From RHKX01 sp964497825 (GTDB lineage: Bacteria > Actinomycetota > Thermoleophilia > Solirubrobacterales > 70-9), in the NCBI GenBank assembly GCA_964497825.1, contig CAZCFA010000035.1:1-27792 (forward strand): a stretch of DNA of 27,792 nucleotides, written 5' to 3'. The position numbers and the translations under genes are program-made. Under the pieces are notes generated by a model. It was not told the origin of the DNA. It made no database searches and was given only the letters and a program-made list of their open reading frames with translations. Positions within the stretch are counted from its first letter, which is position 1, and each line of letters opens with the position of its first letter. This document shows positions 6,873-14,991 of this stretch, one piece after another.

Positions 6873-9098
6873 GTGGGATCGATCGCACGAATCGCGCTCG
6901 GAGCAGCAGCTTCGGCGCTGCTGGTGGCGCTGGCCCTCGCGCGGCCCGCGTCGGCGGCCGTGCCCGCGGTCTTCACCGGGATGCCGAGCCCGGCGGTCGC
7001 CTGCACCGTCCAGAGCGGCGGCGCCACCGACGGGCAGCGCTGGTGCAGCGGCGACTCGACCCGCGTGCAGAGCTGGGATCACGCCCCGATCGACGTCTCC
7101 GTGTTCCTGCCGCCCGAGCCCGGGTTCGGCCCCGACGGCGGCTTCCCGCTGATCGGCATGTACCACGGCTGGGGCGGGCAGAAGATCGGCCAGAAGCCGG
7201 CGCAGCGCTGGCTGCGACGGGGCTACGCGGTGTTCAGCATGTCCGACCGCGGCTGGCACGAGAGCTGCGGCAGCGCCGCCTCGCGAACCGGGCTGCCCGG
7301 CTGGGCCGACTGCAGCAACGGCGACATCAGGATGATCGACTTTCGCTACGAAGCCCGCGACGCGCAGTTCCTGATCGGGCACCTGGTCGATGAGGGTCTG
7401 GTCGACCCCGACCGGATCGGCGCCTACGGCGGCTCCTACGGCGGGATCATGTCCTCGACGTTGGCGGCGCTGAACTCGCGGACGATGCTGCCCGACGGCT
7501 CGCTCGTGCCCTGGAGGAGCCCGAACGGCACCCCGCTTCGGATCGCCGCGGCGGCGCCGAGCACGCCCGCGACCGACCTCGTCTACACCCAGGTGCCGAA
7601 CGGGGCGACGCTCGACTACGTCGCCGACGCGCCCTACTTCGGGCCCGACGGGAGCGCCCGCGTCGGCGTCCAGAAGGCGGGGGTGATGAACGGCTTCTAC
7701 CTCGGCGCGCTCGCGAGCCCGAACGCCAACGTCGGCTCCGAGCTGAACGCGCTCGGCGCCGCCGCGAACGGGCCCGGCCCCTACGACGCGATCAGGCCGG
7801 CGCTGGAGCTGACCCTGGCGACCCACAGCGCCTACAACGTCGACGACTCGGTGGCGCCGGCGCCGATGATCCTCGGCGCCGGCTGGAACGACGACTTCGT
7901 CGGCGCCGATGAGGCGATCCGCTACTACAACAAGATCCGCGCCGACCATCCCGGGCTGCCGGTGGCGATGTACTTCGGCGACTTCGGCCACGCGCGGTCG
8001 GGCGACAAGGACGACTTCAGCGACCTGCGCGAGGCCTGGATGAACTACTACGTCCGTGACGGGCGGACCGGGTCGAAGCCGCCCGAGAACGTGCGGATGC
8101 GGGGCTTCACCTGCCCGGCGAGCGCGCCCTCGAGCGGCCCATACGCGATCGACGAGTGGGCCGACGCGTCGGCCGGCGAGGTGCGCCTGCGCTCGACCGA
8201 TCCCCAGACGATCGCCGCCGCGGGTGCCGCCGACGGCGCCGCCTTCTTCCGGACCTCGCCCTGCTCGACCGCCCCGGCCGGCGACGATCCGGCCGCGGCC
8301 AGCTACCGGACGGGGGTCGCCGGTGGCGGCGGCTACGAGATCCGCGGCGGCGCGATGCTGCTGATGCGGCTCGACGTGACCGGCGCCAGCGATCAGCTCG
8401 CGGCGCGGCTGCTCGACGTCGGCCCCGACGGCCGCGAGACGCTGATCGAGCGCGGCCTGCTTCGGCCCCGCGTCGGCGCGCCCGACGCGATCCAGTTCCT
8501 GCAGCTGCACCCGAACCTCTGGCACGTCGCCGCCGGGCACGCGCTCAAGCTCGAGCTGCTCGCCGCCGACGGGCCCTACTCGCACGTCAACGATCCCGGC
8601 GCCGGCGACGCCGCCGCCCAGCATCCGATCGTCGTCAGCGCGATCGAGCTGCGGGTGCCGACGGCCGAGGGCGCCGGCGCGGCCGGGGTCGTGGTCGCGC
8701 CGAAGCGGCGCTACCTGCCGCCGGGCTATGCCGCCGCCCCCGGCTTCGAGTCGCTGACGACGACGAGGGCGCCCGACTTCGACCCGCCGAGCACGAGGAT
8801 CAGGAAGATCCGCGGCAAGAAGCTGAAGCGGGGGAGGCGGGCGCGGCGCCGGGGAGCGAAGCTGAGAATCCGCTTCGGGGGATCGGACGCCGGCGGCAGC
8901 GGCGTCGATCACTTCATGTGCCGGCTCGACAAGCACGAGTACCGCCGGTGCAAGTCGCCGCGCCGCTACCCGCGCCGGCACCGGAAGGTCAAGCGCGGCC
9001 GCCACACCTTCCGCGTCTATGCGATCGACGGCGACGGCAACGAGCAGGCGAGGCCGACCGTGAAGCGGTTCAAGGTCAGGCTGAAGCGGAAGCGCTGA
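6873..9098 (+). CDS. Secreted alpha/beta hydrolase (CocE/NonD or X-Pro peptidase-like) with C-terminal Ig-like module
   Basis: The product is 741 residues from GTG 6873, chosen for its ribosome site and because it opens with a signal peptide (ALARPASAA, cleavage near residue 30). The catalytic fold shows MYHGWGGQKIG, a nucleophile elbow GAYGGSYGGIMSS (Ser188 candidate), and later ILGAGWNDDFVGADEA (Asp) and GDFGHARSG (His), the order expected of a Ser-Asp-His triad. A jelly-roll-like region about 430-620 fits the CocE/PepX type C-terminal domain. The last 110 residues (from DFDPPSTRI, about 634) are a Lys/Arg-rich Ig-like module, with CRLDKHEYRRCKSPRRY, HTFRVYAIDGDGNEQ and a very basic tail, a kind common at the ends of exported Solirubrobacterales proteins. 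Substrate is unknown; an ester or peptide is possible. It probably acts outside the cell or at the wall. Confidence 0.8.
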   Translation: MGSIARIALGAAASALLVALALARPASAAVPAVFTGMPSPAVACTVQSGGATDGQRWCSGDSTRVQSWDHAPIDVSVFLPPEPGFGPDGGFPLIGMYHGWGGQKIGQKPAQRWLRRGYAVFSMSDRGWHESCGSAASRTGLPGWADCSNGDIRMIDFRYEARDAQFLIGHLVDEGLVDPDRIGAYGGSYGGIMSSTLAALNSRTMLPDGSLVPWRSPNGTPLRIAAAAPSTPATDLVYTQVPNGATLDYVADAPYFGPDGSARVGVQKAGVMNGFYLGALASPNANVGSELNALGAAANGPGPYDAIRPALELTLATHSAYNVDDSVAPAPMILGAGWNDDFVGADEAIRYYNKIRADHPGLPVAMYFGDFGHARSGDKDDFSDLREAWMNYYVRDGRTGSKPPENVRMRGFTCPASAPSSGPYAIDEWADASAGEVRLRSTDPQTIAAAGAADGAAFFRTSPCSTAPAGDDPAAASYRTGVAGGGGYEIRGGAMLLMRLDVTGASDQLAARLLDVGPDGRETLIERGLLRPRVGAPDAIQFLQLHPNLWHVAAGHALKLELLAADGPYSHVNDPGAGDAAAQHPIVVSAIELRVPTAEGAGAAGVVVAPKRRYLPPGYAAAPGFESLTTTRAPDFDPPSTRIRKIRGKKLKRGRRARRRGAKLRIRFGGSDAGGSGVDHFMCRLDKHEYRRCKSPRRYPRRHRKVKRGRHTFRVYAIDGDGNEQARPTVKRFKVRLKRKR

Positions 9099-9120
9099 GA
9101 CCCGAACGGGGTCCGACCCC
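9099..9120 (+). terminator. Possible weak terminator hairpin after the hydrolase gene
   Basis: GACCC (9099-9103), loop GAACG, GGGTC (9109-9113), starting right after the stop codon. An overlapping alternative pairs GGGGT (9108-9112) with ACCCC (9116-9120). Short stems and no T-tract, so support is modest. Confidence 0.3.
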
Positions 9121-9135
9121 GCTCAGGATTGCGCC

Positions 9136-9141
9136 TACGAT
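9136..9141 (+). promoter_or_regulatory. -10-like hexamer for a leaderless start at 9148
   Basis: TACGAT, then six bases (GCCGCG), then the GTG at 9148. This is the spacing expected when transcription begins at the first base of the start codon. No Shine-Dalgarno sequence is present. No clear -35 element is seen. Confidence 0.45.
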
Positions 9142-9147
9142 GCCGCG

Positions 9148-11556
9148 GTGGCCGGCGCGCTCGCGACTCTCGTCCTGGTCCTCGCCGGCGCGCTGATCAC
9201 GGGCCAGGCGCTGGCGGCGCTGCAGGCCGGCGCCGGGCGCGCCCGCCCGGTCCCCGTCTGTTGGCTCGCCCCCGCATACGGGCTCGCGGCGCTGCTCGTT
9301 ATCGCCGCGATCACGATCCGGCTGCCGGGACGGGCGCTGACCGCCGCCGTCGCGCTCGCGATCACCGCGATCGCGGCGCTGATCTACCTCCGTGGCCGCG
9401 TCAGCGGCTTCGGCGACGCCACCGCGCTCGGGCTTCCGGTGCTGGCCGTGACCGCGATCGCGGCGGCGCTGCCGTTCGCGCTCGCCGGCTACGTCGGCGT
9501 CCTCGGCGCCGGGCTCGTCAACGACGACATGGCCTCGCACCTGATCATCGCCGACTACATCGCCGACCCCCACGGCCCGGTGCCGAGCTTCGTCCGGGGC
9601 GGCTACCCGATCGGCCCGCACGCGCTCGTCGCCGCGATCGCGGCGCTGACCGGCGCCGGGCTCGTCGACGCCTTCGCCGGGTTCACCGTGGCGCTGGCGC
9701 CGCTGCTCGGCTGGGTCGCGCTCGGCGCGCTCGGCGCGCTGCCGCGCGGCCGGCGGATCGTCGGCGCCTGCCTGGTCGCGCTCGCCTACCTCGGCATCGC
9801 CTACCTGCTGCAGGGCGCGTTCAAGGAGCCGGCGATGTCGCTGCTGCTGCTCGGCGGCGCGCTCGCGCTCGGCGCGCTGATCGGCTTGCCCTTGCCGGCC
9901 CCGGGCGCCGCTGCGCCCGGGATCGCTCCCGGCTCGCGAGAGCGATCCCGGCTGCAGGTGGCGAGCGGCCATCCGCTGCCGCGGGTGCTGCCGCTGGCGC
10001 TGATCGTCGCCGCGATCGTCTTCCTCTACTCGCTGCCGGGGCTGCTGTGGGCGGCCGCGGTCGGCGCCGCGGTGATCCTCGCGCGGCTGCTGCTGGTCGA
10101 ACCACGGCCGGCGCTGCCCGCGGATTGGCCCCGCCGCCTCGCCCCCTACGCCGCCGGCGTGGTAGTGGTGCTGCTGATCGCGACCGCGCAGGAGTGGGGC
10201 CGGCTGGCCGACTTCAGCCGGATCTCGGCGCTCAACCCCGACCGCTTCGGCTCCCAGCTCGGCAACCTGCGCGGCTCGCTCTCGCCGCTCGAGCTGTTCG
10301 GGATCTGGCCCGCCGGCGACTTTCGCACCACAGCCGCCGACGCCAGCGGGCCGGCGGTCGCCGTCTATCTCGGCGCCGCGATCGCGCTCGCCGCGTTCAT
10401 CGCCGGCCTCGCCCGCGCGCTCGCCGGCCGCCGCGCCCTCGCCGCCGCGGCGGCGGCCGTTGCCGCGATCGCGGTCTGGGCGCTGCTGGCGCTGATCGGC
10501 AGCCCCTACGTCGCCGCCAAGGGCCTGGCGATCGCGGCGCCGCTGGTGATCGCCGTTGCGGTCGCGGGGACGCTCGGGGCGCGCGCCCGGCCGCTGGTCG
10601 CGCTCGGCGCCGTGCTCGCGGCGGGGGCGGCGCTGTCGTCGTTCCTGGTCATCCGCCAGGCTCCGGTCGGGCCCGGTGACCACGCCCGCGAGCTGGCCGC
10701 GATCCGCGACGCGGTGCAGGGCAGGGACGTGCTCTTCCTCGGCCGCGACGACTTCATCGGCTGGGAGCTCCGCGGCTCGGGTGAGATCACCGGCGTCGTC
10801 ACCAACTTCTACGACGTCTCCGACATCCGGCCCCGGTTCAAGAAGGGCAAGGGGGGAGGGGAGAAGTTCGACGTCGACGTCCTCCACCCGCGCCAGCTCG
10901 ACCGCTTCCGCTGGATCGTCGCGACGGCCGGCGGTCCGGTCTCCGATCTGCCCCGCAGCTTTCGCGAGGTCGTGCGAACCGGCGCCTACGTCCTCTACGA
11001 GAACACCGGAACGGTCGGCAGGCGCAGCACGCTCGACGAGGGGACCGCGGTCGGCGCCGAGCTCGACTGCTCCGACCCCGCGCAGCGGGCGATCGCCGAG
11101 CAGGACGGCTTCGCGGTGATCCGCGACCCGGCCCCGGTGCTGGCGCCGGAGCGCGGCTGGCGGCCGTCGGCGACCGCGGAGGACGGCTCCCCGGCGAGCC
11201 AGACGATCAGGCTCGACCGCTCCGGCCGCTGGCTGATCTCGCTCGAGTACGACAGCCGCCGGCCGCTGCACGTGACCGCGCCGCGGCTCGGCCTCGACGC
11301 GACGATCCCCGCCAACCTCGACTTCCGCGGCGAGACGCCGACCTTCCCCGTGGCCGAGGTCGGCGTGCAGGGGCCGACGCGGGCACGGGTGACCGTCGAG
11401 CCCGAGCGGCCGAACCTGCTCGCCCGCGTCCTGCGGGCACCGAACGAGGCCCATCTGCGATCGCTGACCGCGACGCCGCTGGCCGCGGGGGCGACGCGGC
11501 GGATCCCGCTCCGCGAGGCGTGCGGCAAGTACGTCGACTGGTACCGGGCCGGGTAG
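9148..11556 (+). CDS. Large multi-pass membrane protein with C-terminal extracytoplasmic domain (GT-C-like?)
   Basis: The product is 802 residues from GTG 9148. Residues 1 to about 510 contain roughly a dozen hydrophobic segments. An early loop carries GLVNDDMASHLIIADYIADP followed by GGYPIGPHALVAAIAALTG. An acidic pair in the first loop and a large soluble C-terminal half are reminiscent of GT-C glycosyltransferases and related actinobacterial envelope proteins, but no decisive motif is visible and function stays unknown. Residues about 520-802 are soluble, beginning with a region like GRDVLFLGRDDFIGWEL and ending in a strand-rich part. Residues about 248-277, between two membrane helices, are Pro/Ala/Arg-rich (APGAAAPGIAPGSRERSRLQ) and are encoded by a copy of the dispersed palindrome: an apparent in-frame insertion. 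The next genes lie on the other strand. Confidence 0.7.
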   Translation: MAGALATLVLVLAGALITGQALAALQAGAGRARPVPVCWLAPAYGLAALLVIAAITIRLPGRALTAAVALAITAIAALIYLRGRVSGFGDATALGLPVLAVTAIAAALPFALAGYVGVLGAGLVNDDMASHLIIADYIADPHGPVPSFVRGGYPIGPHALVAAIAALTGAGLVDAFAGFTVALAPLLGWVALGALGALPRGRRIVGACLVALAYLGIAYLLQGAFKEPAMSLLLLGGALALGALIGLPLPAPGAAAPGIAPGSRERSRLQVASGHPLPRVLPLALIVAAIVFLYSLPGLLWAAAVGAAVILARLLLVEPRPALPADWPRRLAPYAAGVVVVLLIATAQEWGRLADFSRISALNPDRFGSQLGNLRGSLSPLELFGIWPAGDFRTTAADASGPAVAVYLGAAIALAAFIAGLARALAGRRALAAAAAAVAAIAVWALLALIGSPYVAAKGLAIAAPLVIAVAVAGTLGARARPLVALGAVLAAGAALSSFLVIRQAPVGPGDHARELAAIRDAVQGRDVLFLGRDDFIGWELRGSGEITGVVTNFYDVSDIRPRFKKGKGGGEKFDVDVLHPRQLDRFRWIVATAGGPVSDLPRSFREVVRTGAYVLYENTGTVGRRSTLDEGTAVGAELDCSDPAQRAIAEQDGFAVIRDPAPVLAPERGWRPSATAEDGSPASQTIRLDRSGRWLISLEYDSRRPLHVTAPRLGLDATIPANLDFRGETPTFPVAEVGVQGPTRARVTVEPERPNLLARVLRAPNEAHLRSLTATPLAAGATRRIPLREACGKYVDWYRAG
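9900..9949. repeat. Dispersed palindromic element, copy 3, inside a coding sequence
   Basis: Core: GGGATCGCTCCCG (9919-9931), loop GCTCG, CGAGAGCGATCCC (9937-9949), 12 of 13 pairs matching. Upstream and sharing three bases is a second perfect stem, CCCGGGCGC (9900-9908), loop CGCT, GCGCCCGGG (9913-9921). The right flank CGGCTGCAGGTGGCGAG resembles that of copy 4. The element lies in the open frame of the membrane protein and adds about 30 hydrophilic residues between two membrane helices. Confidence 0.75.
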
Positions 11557-11762
11557 CTTCGCGCCCGCGGATCGCCGCGGCCACGCCACCACCGCCCGGC
11601 CGGCGGCGCCACCGCCGCCTCCCGCCTGGCCGCGACGCCACCGCCGCCCGGNNNNNNNNNNNNNNNNNNNNNNNNNNNNNNNNNNNNNNNNNNNNNNNNN
11701 NNNNNNNNNNNNNNNNNNNNNNNNNNNNNNNNNNNNNNNNNNNNNNNNNNNCGGCGCCGGGC
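11557..11762. other. Convergent spacer with repeats, hairpin and assembly gap
   Basis: This spacer lies between convergent genes. Nine bases after the stop at 11556 is CCGCGG (11565-11570), loop ATCG, CCGCGG (11575-11580), a possible but short terminator stem. Then GCCACGCCACCACCGCCCGG is followed by a near copy GCGACGCCACCGCCGCCCGG ending at 11651, so a degenerate repeat runs into the 100-N gap (11652-11751). No gene is seen. Confidence 0.55.
11652..11751. other. Assembly gap (100 N)
   Basis: A run of 100 N in the spacer between convergent genes. Unlike two of the other gaps, the ends share no long identical sequence. Confidence 0.95.
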
Positions 11763-12239
11763 TCAGCTCCCGTAGTCCTCGATCGAGTCGACGACCTTGG
11801 CGGCGAGGGCGCGGAAGAAGTCGCCGCGGGTGATCAGCGCGTGCACCCTTCCGTCCGTCGCGATCGGCGCGATCAGCACCCGGTGGTGGAGGAAGATCTC
11901 GGCCAGCTGGGTGTCGGAGTACTCGTCCTCGACGACCACGTGGTCGGTCGTCAGGAGGTCGGCGATCGCCAGCTCCGAGCAGCCCGCCCGCCGCTCGATC
12001 GCCTCGTCGAGCGAGCGGCGCACCATCGCCGCCGAGCCGAGCGTGTCGACGTAGGCGGGGAACAGCGCCATCATGAACTCGCGCTCGCCGAAGATCCCGG
12101 CGAACTGCCCATCCTCGCCGACCGCCGGCAGCGCCGGCAGCCGCTCGTCGATCAGCCGCCGCGCCGCGGTGCCGACCCTGTCGGACGTCGACAGCGGGTC
12201 GATCTCGCGGATCGTCGCTCGGGCGATCGAGTCGGGCAT
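11763..12239 (-). CDS. Two-CBS-domain protein
   Basis: The product is 158 residues from the ATG at 12239; a TTG one codon upstream is less likely. It has two CBS motifs: residues about 1-62 (ATIREIDPLSTSDRVGTAAR, then LPAVGEDGQFAGIFGEREFM) and about 92-152 (IADLLTTDHVVVEDEYSDTQ, then LIAPIATDGRVHALITRGDF). CBS pairs usually bind adenine nucleotides and regulate a partner protein. The gene begins 10 nt after the stop of the ArsB/NhaD-type transporter and shares its strand, so it is probably the last gene of the nhaA operon. A role in tuning the transporters is inference from position only. Confidence 0.85.
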   Translation of the reverse strand: MPDSIARATIREIDPLSTSDRVGTAARRLIDERLPALPAVGEDGQFAGIFGEREFMMALFPAYVDTLGSAAMVRRSLDEAIERRAGCSELAIADLLTTDHVVVEDEYSDTQLAEIFLHHRVLIAPIATDGRVHALITRGDFFRALAAKVVDSIEDYGS

Positions 12240-12249
12240 CAACCGTGGT

Positions 12250-13515
12250 TCATAGCAGCACGTAGACGATCATCGTCCAGGCGGTCGCGAGCACCAGCGA
12301 GACCAGCGTCGCCGGCAGCCCGAACTTGAGGAAGCGGACGAAGCCGATCGGCTGCCCAGCGCGTTCGGCGAGCCCGGAGGCGGCGACGTTGGCGGCGGCG
12401 GCGATGATCGTCGCGTTGCCGCCGAAGCAGGCGCCGAGCGAGAGCGCCCACCAGTAGGCGTCGTCGCCGCCCTCGGGCTTGAGCCCGTCGACGACGGGGA
12501 TCATCGCCGTCGTGAACGGGATGTTGTCGACGGCCGCGGAGCCGATGCCGCCGACCCAGATGATCCCGGCCAGCTCGGCCGTGCGGTTGCCGCCGGTCAG
12601 CGAGGCGACGCCCTCGGCGACGTGATCGATCGCGCCCGTTTCCTCGAGCGCGCCGACCATCACGAACAGGGCGATGAAGAAAAACAGCGTCGGCCACTCG
12701 ATCTTCGCCAGCGCCTCCGCGAGCTTCTGGCGGGTCACCAGCAGCGCGACCGTGGCGCCGGTGAGGGCGACGGTCGCGGGCTCCACGCCGAGCGCCTGGT
12801 GGGCGAAGAAGAAGATGATCGTGCCGATCAGCACCGGACCGGTGCGGCGCAGCTCGTCGGGATCGCGAATCGACGAGGCGGCGTCCATCTCCAGCACGAA
12901 GTTGCGATTGCGCTCCTCGATCTGGAGACCGGAGCGGAAGGCGAGGTAGAGGCCGCCGACGACGACGACGAAGGCGATCGCCGCGATCGGCGCCAGGTTG
13001 ACGAGGAACTGGTTGAAGGAGAGCCCGGTGGCGCCGGCGATGATGATGTTCGGGGGGTCGCCGATCAGCGTCGCGGTGCCACCGATGTTGGAGGCGATGA
13101 TCTCGATCACGATCAGCGGGATCGCGTCGATGTCGAGCGCGTCGCAGAGCAGGAACGTGACCGGGACGATGAGCAGGATCGTCGTCAGGTTGTCGAGGAA
13201 CGCCGAGAGCACCGCGGTCGTCCCCGCCAGCGCCAGCACGACGTAGAACGGCCGCCCGCGCGAGAGCTGGCCGGCGCGGATCGCGATGTAGTCGTAAACC
13301 CCGGTCTCGCGCGTGAGGACGACGAGGATCATCATCCCGGCGAGCAGCCCGATCGTGTTGAAGTCGATCGCCTCGATCGCGTGCTCCTGGTCGAAGCCCG
13401 AGCCCGCGAGCAGCACGACCGCACCGGCGCCGAGCATCGCGATCTTGGTGCGATCGACGCGCTCGGTCGCGATCAGCCCGATCACGAGGACGAAGACGAT
13501 CACCGCGATCGCCAT
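12250..13515 (-). CDS. ArsB/NhaD-family ion transporter
   Basis: The product is 421 residues and almost wholly hydrophobic, with about 11-12 membrane segments. Family motifs seen: FLDNLTTILLIVPVT, IASNIGGTATLIGDPPNIII, EWPTLFFFIALFVMVGALEE, AAVDNIPFTTAMIPVV and FGGNATIIAAAANV. These define the ion transporter superfamily that contains NhaD Na+/H+ antiporters and ArsB arsenite exporters. Sequence alone does not settle the substrate, but the operon with NhaA favours Na+/H+ exchange over arsenite; no arsR or arsC is nearby. ATG 13515 overlaps the nhaA stop by one base (TGATG), and GGGAGG lies about 10 nt upstream. The overlap shows co-translation with nhaA. Confidence 0.85.
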   Translation of the reverse strand: MAIAVIVFVLVIGLIATERVDRTKIAMLGAGAVVLLAGSGFDQEHAIEAIDFNTIGLLAGMMILVVLTRETGVYDYIAIRAGQLSRGRPFYVVLALAGTTAVLSAFLDNLTTILLIVPVTFLLCDALDIDAIPLIVIEIIASNIGGTATLIGDPPNIIIAGATGLSFNQFLVNLAPIAAIAFVVVVGGLYLAFRSGLQIEERNRNFVLEMDAASSIRDPDELRRTGPVLIGTIIFFFAHQALGVEPATVALTGATVALLVTRQKLAEALAKIEWPTLFFFIALFVMVGALEETGAIDHVAEGVASLTGGNRTAELAGIIWVGGIGSAAVDNIPFTTAMIPVVDGLKPEGGDDAYWWALSLGACFGGNATIIAAAANVAASGLAERAGQPIGFVRFLKFGLPATLVSLVLATAWTMIVYVLL

Positions 13516-14612
13516 CAGCCGACCGCCTCCCGGGTCCGCGTGCGCGCCCGCAGCAGGACGACGGCCGACGCCGCCGCGATCAGCGAGCCGACCAGCACCG
13601 CGCCGGCGACCCGCTCCTGCAGCGGCGTGTCGCCGAGCGCGAGCTCGGAGATCAGCAGGCTGACCGTGAAGCCGATCCCGCACAGCATCGCGAGCGGGAC
13701 CGCATCGGCCCAGCCGACGCCGTTGGGAAGCGCGCCGAGGCCGAGGCGCGAGGCGAGCGCGGCGCCCCCGAGCACGCCCGCGACCTTGCCGATCACGAGG
13801 CCGCAGACGACGCCGATCGCGATCGGCTCGCTCGCCGCGTCGCCGAGCGCGGCGAGCGCGATCCCGGTCGCCCCGAGGGCGAAGACCGGCACCGCGAACC
13901 CGGCCGAGATCGGGTGAACGCCGTGCTCGAGCCGCTCGACCGCGGAGTTGCCGCCGCCGTCGCGTGGCGCCGCGGGGGTGAGCAGGCCGAGCGCGATGCC
14001 CGCCACCGTGGCGTGGATCCCGCTCGCGTGCACGCAGATCCAGACGATGACCCCGATCGCGATCAGCACGACCGGCAGCTCGATCCGCGCCGCGAAGCTG
14101 AGCCGGTAGAGGACGCAGCCGCCGACCGCGGCCAGCAGCCACGGCAGCGACAGGCCGGTCGTGAACAGGATCGCGATCAGCGCGATCGCCAGCAGGTCGT
14201 CGACCACCGCGATCGAGAGCAGCATCGCCCGCGCGCCCGACGGCAGCGCCGCGCCGGCGACGGCGAGCACGCCGAGCGCGAACGCGATGTCGGTCGCGAC
14301 CGGGATCGCCCAGGCGCCGCCGTCGGCCGCCGCCCCGCCCGAGGCGGCGAGCGCGACGAGCGCCGGCACGACCATGCCGCCGACGGCGGCGAACACCGGC
14401 AGGGTGGCGGCACGGCGGTCGTTGAGCTCGCCGGTCAACAGCTCCCGCTTCAGCTCCAGCCCGGCGACGAAGAAGAAGATCGCGAGCAGGCCGTCGGAGG
14501 CCCAGTGGCCCAGCGTCAGGTCGAGCTCGAGCCAGGCGGGCCCGATCGCGACGTGGGTGTGCCAGAAGTCCTCATAGGAAGCGGCGGCCACGTTCGCCCA
14601 GACCATCGCCAC
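13515..14612 (-). CDS. nhaA: Na+/H+ antiporter NhaA (N-terminus disrupted by an apparent frameshift)
   Basis: The intact frame gives 365 residues from GTG 14612. NhaA hallmarks are clear: ASDGLLAIFFFVAGLELKRE, PVATDIAFALGVLAV (the TDIAFA Asp), SIAVVDDLLAIALIAILF (the essential Asp-Asp pair), and VIGKVAGVLGG (the membrane Lys). The protein exports Na+ in exchange for protons in the inner membrane. GTG 14612 falls inside the first membrane helix, so it is unlikely to be the natural start. The same frame stays open upstream to 14756 and encodes the expected NhaA lead-in (ALAEFLREETTGGKILLAAA), but has no ATG, GTG or TTG before a TGA at 14757-14759. One extra base in the five-G run at 14742-14746 would join it to GTG 14800 and give a normal 428-residue protein. 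It is first in an operon with the ArsB/NhaD and CBS genes. Confidence 0.9.
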   Translation of the reverse strand: MAMVWANVAAASYEDFWHTHVAIGPAWLELDLTLGHWASDGLLAIFFFVAGLELKRELLTGELNDRRAATLPVFAAVGGMVVPALVALAASGGAAADGGAWAIPVATDIAFALGVLAVAGAALPSGARAMLLSIAVVDDLLAIALIAILFTTGLSLPWLLAAVGGCVLYRLSFAARIELPVVLIAIGVIVWICVHASGIHATVAGIALGLLTPAAPRDGGGNSAVERLEHGVHPISAGFAVPVFALGATGIALAALGDAASEPIAIGVVCGLVIGKVAGVLGGAALASRLGLGALPNGVGWADAVPLAMLCGIGFTVSLLISELALGDTPLQERVAGAVLVGSLIAAASAVVLLRARTRTREAVG

Positions 14613-14800
14613 CGCGGCCGCCGCGAGCAGGATCTTGCCGCCGGTCGTCTCCTCGCGGAGAAACTCGGCCAGCGCCCCGGCGTGGTCGGAGGCACGGTCG
14701 CGGGCGGAGCGGTCGTCGGCGTTGGCTTCAGGCGCTGGGACGGGGGCTCCAGGATCTCAGGGGGTCGAGTCGATCGCTCGCCGACCAGGCTTCCCGGCAC
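14613..14800 (-). pseudogene. nhaA: Frameshifted 5' end of nhaA
   Basis: From GTG 14800 the minus strand reads MPGSLVGERSTRPPEILEP and then leaves the nhaA frame. In the nhaA frame the reading runs VPAPEANADDRSARDRASDH and then GALAEFLREETTGGKILL into the antiporter. The switch point is the run of five C (minus strand; GGGGG at 14742-14746). A single-base indel there restores one frame. It could be a sequencing or assembly error, a real mutation, or less likely a CTG start at 14672. Confidence 0.6.
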
Positions 14801-14810
14801 ACCGCGGCGC

Positions 14811-14816
14811 AGTCTA
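14811..14816 (-). promoter_or_regulatory. -10-like hexamer before nhaA
   Basis: TAGACT on the minus strand ends 10 nt before the GTG at 14800. The same hexamer stands 7 nt before the sdhA ATG at 19859. This supports GTG 14800 as the original nhaA start. GGTTGG-CGA-CCAACC (14819-14833), a 6-bp inverted repeat, lies just upstream and could be an operator. Confidence 0.4.
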
Positions 14817-14991
14817 AGGGTTGGCGACCAACCGGGGCCGGTGCGACAGGCGCCGGGAAGCGGCGACGCGGCAGGCGGCTTTCGCGGCTGGCGTCCCCGG
14901 GCGCCTGGGGTCCGGCCGGGGCGAGCGGCAGCGCGCGGCCGGCGGCGGCGCTCGGCGATTCGGCGCCGCGGCGGTATCGCGGCACACGCGA

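Noticed and set aside
6831..9005. Long minus-strand open frame opposite the secreted hydrolase
   Set aside because: No recognisable motif; the plus strand shows a signal peptide and a hydrolase triad.
9076..11592. Long minus-strand open frame (838 codons) opposite the membrane protein
   Set aside because: Highly charged low-complexity translation full of RDRGD-like phrases, characteristic of antisense to GC-rich coding DNA; the plus strand encodes coherent membrane helices.
12250..13515. Arsenite efflux pump assignment (ArsB)
   Set aside because: The superfamily is shared by NhaD and ArsB; no arsenic gene lies nearby and the partner is NhaA, so a specific arsenite function is not supported.
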